From an uncultured Eggerthellaceae bacterium (GTDB lineage Bacteria > Actinomycetota > Coriobacteriia > Coriobacteriales > Eggerthellaceae), in NCBI GenBank assembly GCA_910577495.1, contig CAJTML010000086.1:1-9254 (forward strand): a DNA stretch of 9,254 bases, given 5' to 3'. A program made the position numbers and the translations under genes. The notes under the pieces are model-generated. The model saw nothing but the letters and a program-made list of their open reading frames with translations. It ran no database searches and had not been told where the DNA came from. How positions within the stretch are numbered: position 1 is the first letter of the stretch; each line of letters starts with the position of its first letter. This document shows, piece after piece, positions 6,047 to 9,254 of this stretch.

Positions 6047-7789
6047 CTACACCCCCATTGCGGCGCTCTGGCCGGATACATAGCCAAACGTTACGCAGCG
6101 ACCAATTGACGGTCCAAAGATATGACGCGGATAGTTGGTGTGGAAGAAACCACCCGATGCGCCACCTGCTGCAAACAAGCCCTCAATTGGCTCATTGTCG
6201 TAGTCAAGTACGTGACAGTCATAGTCAACGACCAGGCCAGATACCGTAGCCAAGATGGATGACTGATGCTTGATGGCGTAGTATTTTTCGCCCTCAATCT
6301 TTTTGGCCTTCTCCATCGGACGGTTGAAGTCCTCGTCTTTTTGCGCATCCACAAACCCGTTGAAACGCTCAATCTCAGCTTCAAGGGTGTCCGCGTCAAC
6401 TTCCATGATTTTCGCCAGCTCAGCAATTGAGTCAGCCTCAAAAGCCCAGCCCTTCTCCTTGAACGGCTCAAGTGCCTCAAGTACCGCCTCATTAGGAACC
6501 TGGGTGGTAGAAGCTACGCGCCAGCAGTTTTCGCCATAATGACGCTGTGCGGTAATGGCATTTGAGCGCGCTTGGAACGGCAAGGACTCAGAGGCGAAGC
6601 GCCTACCCTGCTCGTTGATCATGAGGCCACCTGATACCAGACCAGTGATGCCTAAGTTTGACGAATAGAACGACTCAGGGCTGCCAAAGTCAAAGTTCAT
6701 CACTGCAGCAGGCAGCGGATCCATCTGGCCGCCAACTGCCAAGCCCATGAGCTGGCCATCGCCGGTGGTGCCATAGTTGGGGCACCATGAGGCTGCGTTG
6801 GCAATATCTTCAGGACGACACCAAGCTTTGAGCATTGCCGGGTTAGCATCGAAGCCACCCGTTGCCAAGATGACGCCGTTTTTCGCATTCACGCGGAAAT
6901 ACCCTTCAGCGTCTTTGCAGATAGCGCCCGTTACGCGACCGCCGTCTTCGCGCTCAAGCTTCACGACAGCACTGCGGTAGCGAATCTCAGCGTTTGAGCG
7001 CTTTGAGATGGTGTTGGCCAGGTCTTGCACGATGTAGATGCCTGCACCGCCAGCGTTTTTGGTGGTTTGCTCTGACCATTTTTCGCACTTGAATTCAATC
7101 TCAGTTTGGGGAACGTCGAAGTTGTGCGCGTTGGGGTTGTTCTCTTTAAACCACTCAACAATGCCCATGTCGCCTTCGTCAAACTTCTCCTGCAGCCAGT
7201 CAGCCGCCTCAGGAGAGCGATCAGCCCACAGCTTAATCGGGTCAATGGGAACGCGATAATAGGCTGCATGGCGCATACGATCCATCATGAGCGCTTTGTC
7301 GCAGGTGTAGCCACTTTCCGCCATGGCTTTGCCGCCGGTCACACCCATGCCCTCAAACATGCCGCGACCCTGGCTCATCTTCTCAAGGCAGAGCACTTTG
7401 GTTGTGCCGTCATCAGAAGCTGAAAGCGTGGCACAGGTGCCCGTGATACCGCCGCCAGCAACAAGCACGTCAACTTCTTCGGTGCGCACGAGCTCGTCTT
7501 CGCCAATTTCACGCATTTCAAAGGCTACTTCGCCCTGACGATCCATATCTGTTGGCGCATCCACCACGGGCACGAAGCGCACATCAGTTGGGAACACCTC
7601 TGAGTACAGGTCCGTTTCAAAGTTGGCAATACCCGTTTCAGGGACAGCCGCAACCTCAGCCTCATCTGCAAATGCAGCAACGGGCGAAGTTGTGCTGAAA
7701 GCTCCTGCGGCAGCTGCTGATCCCAGCAACGCAAGACCGCCCGCTTTCAGGAAATCGCGACGGCTGGGCGCAGAATATGCCTTCTCCAT
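6047..7789 (-). CDS. Tat-exported FAD-dependent reductase (FAD_binding_2, fumarate-reductase-like)
   Basis: A 580-residue flavoprotein. Residues 9-15 are the twin-arginine motif SRRDFLK, followed by an Ala-rich core and a probable cleavage after AFA (41). The FAD site is VDVLVAGGGITG (106-117) with acidic Glu136 at the end of the second strand, VILATGGF (306-313) and GTTGDGQLMG (340-349). The C-terminal flavin segment is GLFAAGGASGG (537-547). The family uses FAD to reduce activated double bonds or related acceptors outside the membrane. By eye alignment to Shewanella fumarate reductase, the acid Arg (residue 402 there) falls on Phe405, the HHTMGG His on Leu513/Ala514, and the NRLGG Arg on Tyr553 in NYPRH. 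Fumarate is thus unlikely, and this C-terminus is closer to the YPG type of ketosteroid dehydrogenases. No cysteine-cluster motif is evident. The start is fixed by AAAGGAGGAG at 7795-7804. Confidence 0.9.
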   Translation of the reverse strand: MEKAYSAPSRRDFLKAGGLALLGSAAAAGAFSTTSPVAAFADEAEVAAVPETGIANFETDLYSEVFPTDVRFVPVVDAPTDMDRQGEVAFEMREIGEDELVRTEEVDVLVAGGGITGTCATLSASDDGTTKVLCLEKMSQGRGMFEGMGVTGGKAMAESGYTCDKALMMDRMRHAAYYRVPIDPIKLWADRSPEAADWLQEKFDEGDMGIVEWFKENNPNAHNFDVPQTEIEFKCEKWSEQTTKNAGGAGIYIVQDLANTISKRSNAEIRYRSAVVKLEREDGGRVTGAICKDAEGYFRVNAKNGVILATGGFDANPAMLKAWCRPEDIANAASWCPNYGTTGDGQLMGLAVGGQMDPLPAAVMNFDFGSPESFYSSNLGITGLVSGGLMINEQGRRFASESLPFQARSNAITAQRHYGENCWRVASTTQVPNEAVLEALEPFKEKGWAFEADSIAELAKIMEVDADTLEAEIERFNGFVDAQKDEDFNRPMEKAKKIEGEKYYAIKHQSSILATVSGLVVDYDCHVLDYDNEPIEGLFAAGGASGGFFHTNYPRHIFGPSIGRCVTFGYVSGQSAAMGV

Positions 7790-7794
7790 CTTGT

Positions 7795-7804
7795 CTCCTC
7801 CTTT
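7795..7804 (-). promoter_or_regulatory. Strong Shine-Dalgarno that fixes the flavoprotein start
   Basis: AAAGGAGGAG stands five bases before the ATG at 7789. The frame is open to 7894, but only this start places the Tat motif correctly, near the N-terminus. Confidence 0.85.
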
Positions 7805-7830
7805 AGTTTTACTCTCCCTAAGATGCTGAC

Positions 7831-8031
7831 TGCACGCACGGATGCAAACCCCAGCATGTGACACGCGTGCAGGTTGCGAGGTAGCGCGCGCCACATCCCT
7901 TGCACGTATGCAGCTGCAATCAGCGCCGTCGACAAGCGGTATTGTGCCGAGCGTGGTGCGTTTTGAGATGGGTGAAAGTCCTTATCGGCAGGGCGATTTG
8001 CACCTCACCCCCTCTCTCACCCCTACATGCA
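7831..8031. promoter_or_regulatory. TGCA-rich upstream region of the flavoprotein operon (candidate operator)
   Basis: Within the roughly 400 bp without a gene (7790-8195), this part holds eight TGCA tetramers, at 7831, 7843, 7868, 7901, 7909, 7915, 7999 and 8028. Chance predicts about one in 200 bp. Some sit in larger symmetries: TGCACGC (7831-7837) with GCGTGCA (7865-7871), and the 10-bp palindrome TGCAGCTGCA (7909-7918). A direct repeat CTCACCCC occurs at 8004-8011 and 8016-8023. I found no convincing -35/-10 pair, so the promoter is presumably weak and activator-dependent, or of a type I cannot see. A binding site for the nearby LuxR regulator is a guess. Confidence 0.3.
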
Positions 8032-8053
8032 CTCAACTGAACTGGGAAAACAC

Positions 8054-8069
8054 TGCGTCTCTTGACGCA
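8054..8069. repeat. Short perfect hairpin in the intergenic region
   Basis: TGCGTC (8054-8059) and GACGCA (8064-8069) form a 6-bp stem with a 4-base loop. On the minus strand it is followed by GTGTTTTC, a poor T-run. It could be a back-up terminator or part of a leader structure of the flavoprotein transcript. Confidence 0.35.
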
Positions 8070-8084
8070 CTACCCAACAAAGGC

Positions 8085-8115
8085 GGAAAGGCCCTCGCAT
8101 TTGCGAGAGCCTTCC
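8085..8115 (-). terminator. Probable terminator of the upstream flavoprotein gene
   Basis: AAGGCCCTCGCA (8088-8099) pairs with TGCGAGAGCCTT (8102-8113) with one C/A mismatch; the effective loop is four bases or fewer. On the minus strand the stem ends in GGCCTTT. The T-run is short and soon interrupted by CC. The position about 80 bp after the stop codon at 8196 fits termination of that gene. Confidence 0.62.
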
Positions 8116-8134
8116 ACAGAAAGAGGAAACACAG

Positions 8135-8179
8135 AACGCTACGTTATCTGAGGGGGGACGATAGTGCTTACGTAGCGTT
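8135..8179. repeat. Perfect 10-bp inverted repeat after the upstream flavoprotein gene
   Basis: AACGCTACGT (8135-8144) and ACGTAGCGTT (8170-8179) are exact reverse complements around a 25-base spacer. Inside it, TATC (8145-8148) can pair with GATA (8160-8163). The half-site AGCGTT recurs at 8182-8187. No T-run follows on either strand, so it looks less like a terminator than an RNA stem or a protein-binding site. Confidence 0.5.
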
Positions 8180-8195
8180 ACAGCGTTTGGCGAAA

Positions 8196-9254
8196 TTAAA
8201 GCGCAGCCAGCGTCTCACCGACATAGTAGCCGGTAGCCATACACTGCGATACGCTTGCACGAGATTCCAGCGTGATAGCGCCAGCGGCGTACAAGCCCGG
8301 GATCTCTTCGTCTTTGGTGTCAAGCACCTGGTTGTTCGGTCCAACCATAACGCCACCCGAAGTCTTATAACGGCTCACGTTGAGCTTTAAGGCGTGATAC
8401 GGGGGCTGCAATGAGTCAAGCCATGCGGCTTTGCCGAAGTCGGTGTCTTCGCCACCTGCTACCAGTTCATCATAACGGGCGAAGGTTGCAACCAGCGCAT
8501 CAACCGGCACGTCCATGCCTTGAGCTAACTCCTCAAGGGTGTCTGCCTGCACATATACATCACTATGGGTTTTAATGTTACCCTCAACGGAATTTGAAAT
8601 AGCGCGAGCATCAAACGCACGGTTGTCAAAGATTGACCACCACTCGCGATACCCTGCATCAATAGCAGCTTGCGCAGCATCGTGAGACTGAGCCTCTTCA
8701 ATAAAGCGCTTGCCGTTGGGAAGCACCAGCACAACTGGCGTCCAGTAGCCCCATGTGGTGCAGTTTGGGATGTCACCCATCAAGTTGCAGTGCGTGTACG
8801 AGGAGTCCATACCGAAGAGCTGAGCACCCGCAGCAACAGCCATCTTGTGACCTTCGCCTAAGCAACCATGCACCATCTGGCCATAGTTTGCCCACTCCGG
8901 CAGATATTCGCGAACCATCTCACCGTTATCAGCAAAACCACCGGTTGCCAGGACCGTTGAGCCCGCCTTAATGTCAATGATTTTGCCATTTGCGGTGTCT
9001 TCAAAGCGACAGCCAATAACCGTACCCTCGGCATCCTTAATGAGCGCCGTAGCGCGAAGGTTGTATTGCGTGTCAACGCCCAAATCCTTGAGCTTTGCCG
9101 CAAGGGGCTGCAACAGGCACGAACCGCCCGAACCAATGCCGTCACCCGGCAAAATAACGCTGCCGTACAGGCGCGGAAGCTCTTCTTCGGTGCAGGGCTC
9201 TTGGAAGCTACAGTTAAAGTCATTGATGGCTGAGTCAACAAACTTCGTGTTTGC
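8196..9254 (-). CDS. FAD-dependent fumarate-reductase-like flavoprotein, C-terminal 352 residues (runs off the right edge)
   Basis: The frame is open from the window edge (9254) to TAA at 8196, so the start, any Tat signal and the GxGxxG site lie outside. Numbering from the first visible codon, GSGGSCLLQPLAAKL (41-55) is the segment that follows the FAD-isoalloxazine region, STVLATGGF (99-107) is the ATGG motif, GEGHKMAVAAGA (133-144) follows it, NGKRF is at 180-184, and GLYAAGAITLESR (320-332) is the C-terminal flavin segment. The family reduces organic acceptors outside the cell. Where Shewanella fumarate reductase has EITTRD this protein has EAQSHD, so the acid Arg becomes His191; the HHTMGG motif is YKTSGG (296-301). 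It is clearly a distant paralogue of the complete flavoprotein downstream. A cytochrome partner does not follow it directly. Confidence 0.88.
   Translation of the reverse strand, partial: ANTKFVDSAINDFNCSFQEPCTEEELPRLYGSVILPGDGIGSGGSCLLQPLAAKLKDLGVDTQYNLRATALIKDAEGTVIGCRFEDTANGKIIDIKAGSTVLATGGFADNGEMVREYLPEWANYGQMVHGCLGEGHKMAVAAGAQLFGMDSSYTHCNLMGDIPNCTTWGYWTPVVLVLPNGKRFIEEAQSHDAAQAAIDAGYREWWSIFDNRAFDARAISNSVEGNIKTHSDVYVQADTLEELAQGMDVPVDALVATFARYDELVAGGEDTDFGKAAWLDSLQPPYHALKLNVSRYKTSGGVMVGPNNQVLDTKDEEIPGLYAAGAITLESRASVSQCMATGYYVGETLAAL

Noticed and set aside
7790..7894. N-terminal extension of the flavoprotein to 7894
   Set aside because: It would bury the twin-arginine motif about 45 residues in, and the strong Shine-Dalgarno at 7795-7804 marks the ATG at 7789.
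7971..7981. GGTGAAAGTCC on the plus strand, resembling a piece of the cobalamin riboswitch core
   Set aside because: No other core elements such as GCCACTG follow, and there is no plus-strand gene downstream to control.
7842..8390. 182-codon plus-strand reading frame across the intergenic region
   Set aside because: It runs antisense into the flavoprotein gene, has no ribosome site and its translation resembles no protein family.
1..9254. CRISPR arrays, tRNA or rRNA genes, insertion sequences
   Set aside because: No repeat-spacer pattern, cloverleaf, rRNA sequence, transposase or IS ends were seen on either strand.

Overview
The window looks like a stretch of an anaerobic gut-type actinobacterial chromosome, most likely Coriobacteriia/Eggerthellaceae. 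The evidence is a combination typical of that group: Tat-exported FAD_binding_2 'fumarate-reductase-like' flavoproteins, a small multiheme cytochrome c lipoprotein, and a LuxR regulator whose N-terminal half is a large polytopic membrane domain. Base composition is moderate GC. I cannot name a genus from sequence alone.

Every gene I can support lies on the minus strand, so transcription runs from high to low coordinates. In that order they are: the C-terminal part of an FAD flavoprotein that enters from outside the window (8196-9254); a gene-free stretch of about 400 bp with a terminator, two other inverted repeats and a cluster of TGCA motifs (7790-8195); a complete Tat-exported flavoprotein (6047-7789), followed after only 3 bp by a tetraheme cytochrome c lipoprotein (5537-6043) and a clear intrinsic terminator (5417-5448); a membrane-integrated LuxR regulator with its own probable promoter (3898-5358); a zinc-ribbon/coiled-coil/NERD protein (2571-3821); a YtcJ-type metal-dependent amidohydrolase (932-2500), followed after 19 bp by a Cys-rich DUF1847 protein (229-912); and the first 42 codons of a RelB/DinJ-type antitoxin (1-126).

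The flavoprotein and cytochrome form a plausible extracytoplasmic respiratory reductase: electrons from the quinone pool would pass through the lipid-anchored tetraheme cytochrome to the flavoprotein, which would reduce an organic acceptor. By eye alignment, neither flavoprotein keeps the catalytic Arg and His of Shewanella-type fumarate reductase. Their acceptors are therefore probably not fumarate, and they probably differ from each other. The adjacent membrane LuxR protein is the obvious candidate regulator. The amidohydrolase and DUF1847 genes look like a separate small operon of unknown substrate.

The points most worth checking are the unusual active sites of both flavoproteins, loss of the usual bridging lysine in the amidohydrolase, an 8-bp inverted repeat that would hide the NERD gene's ribosome binding site and start codon, an orphan Shine-Dalgarno on the cytochrome stop codon, and the structured region upstream of the flavoprotein-cytochrome operon.
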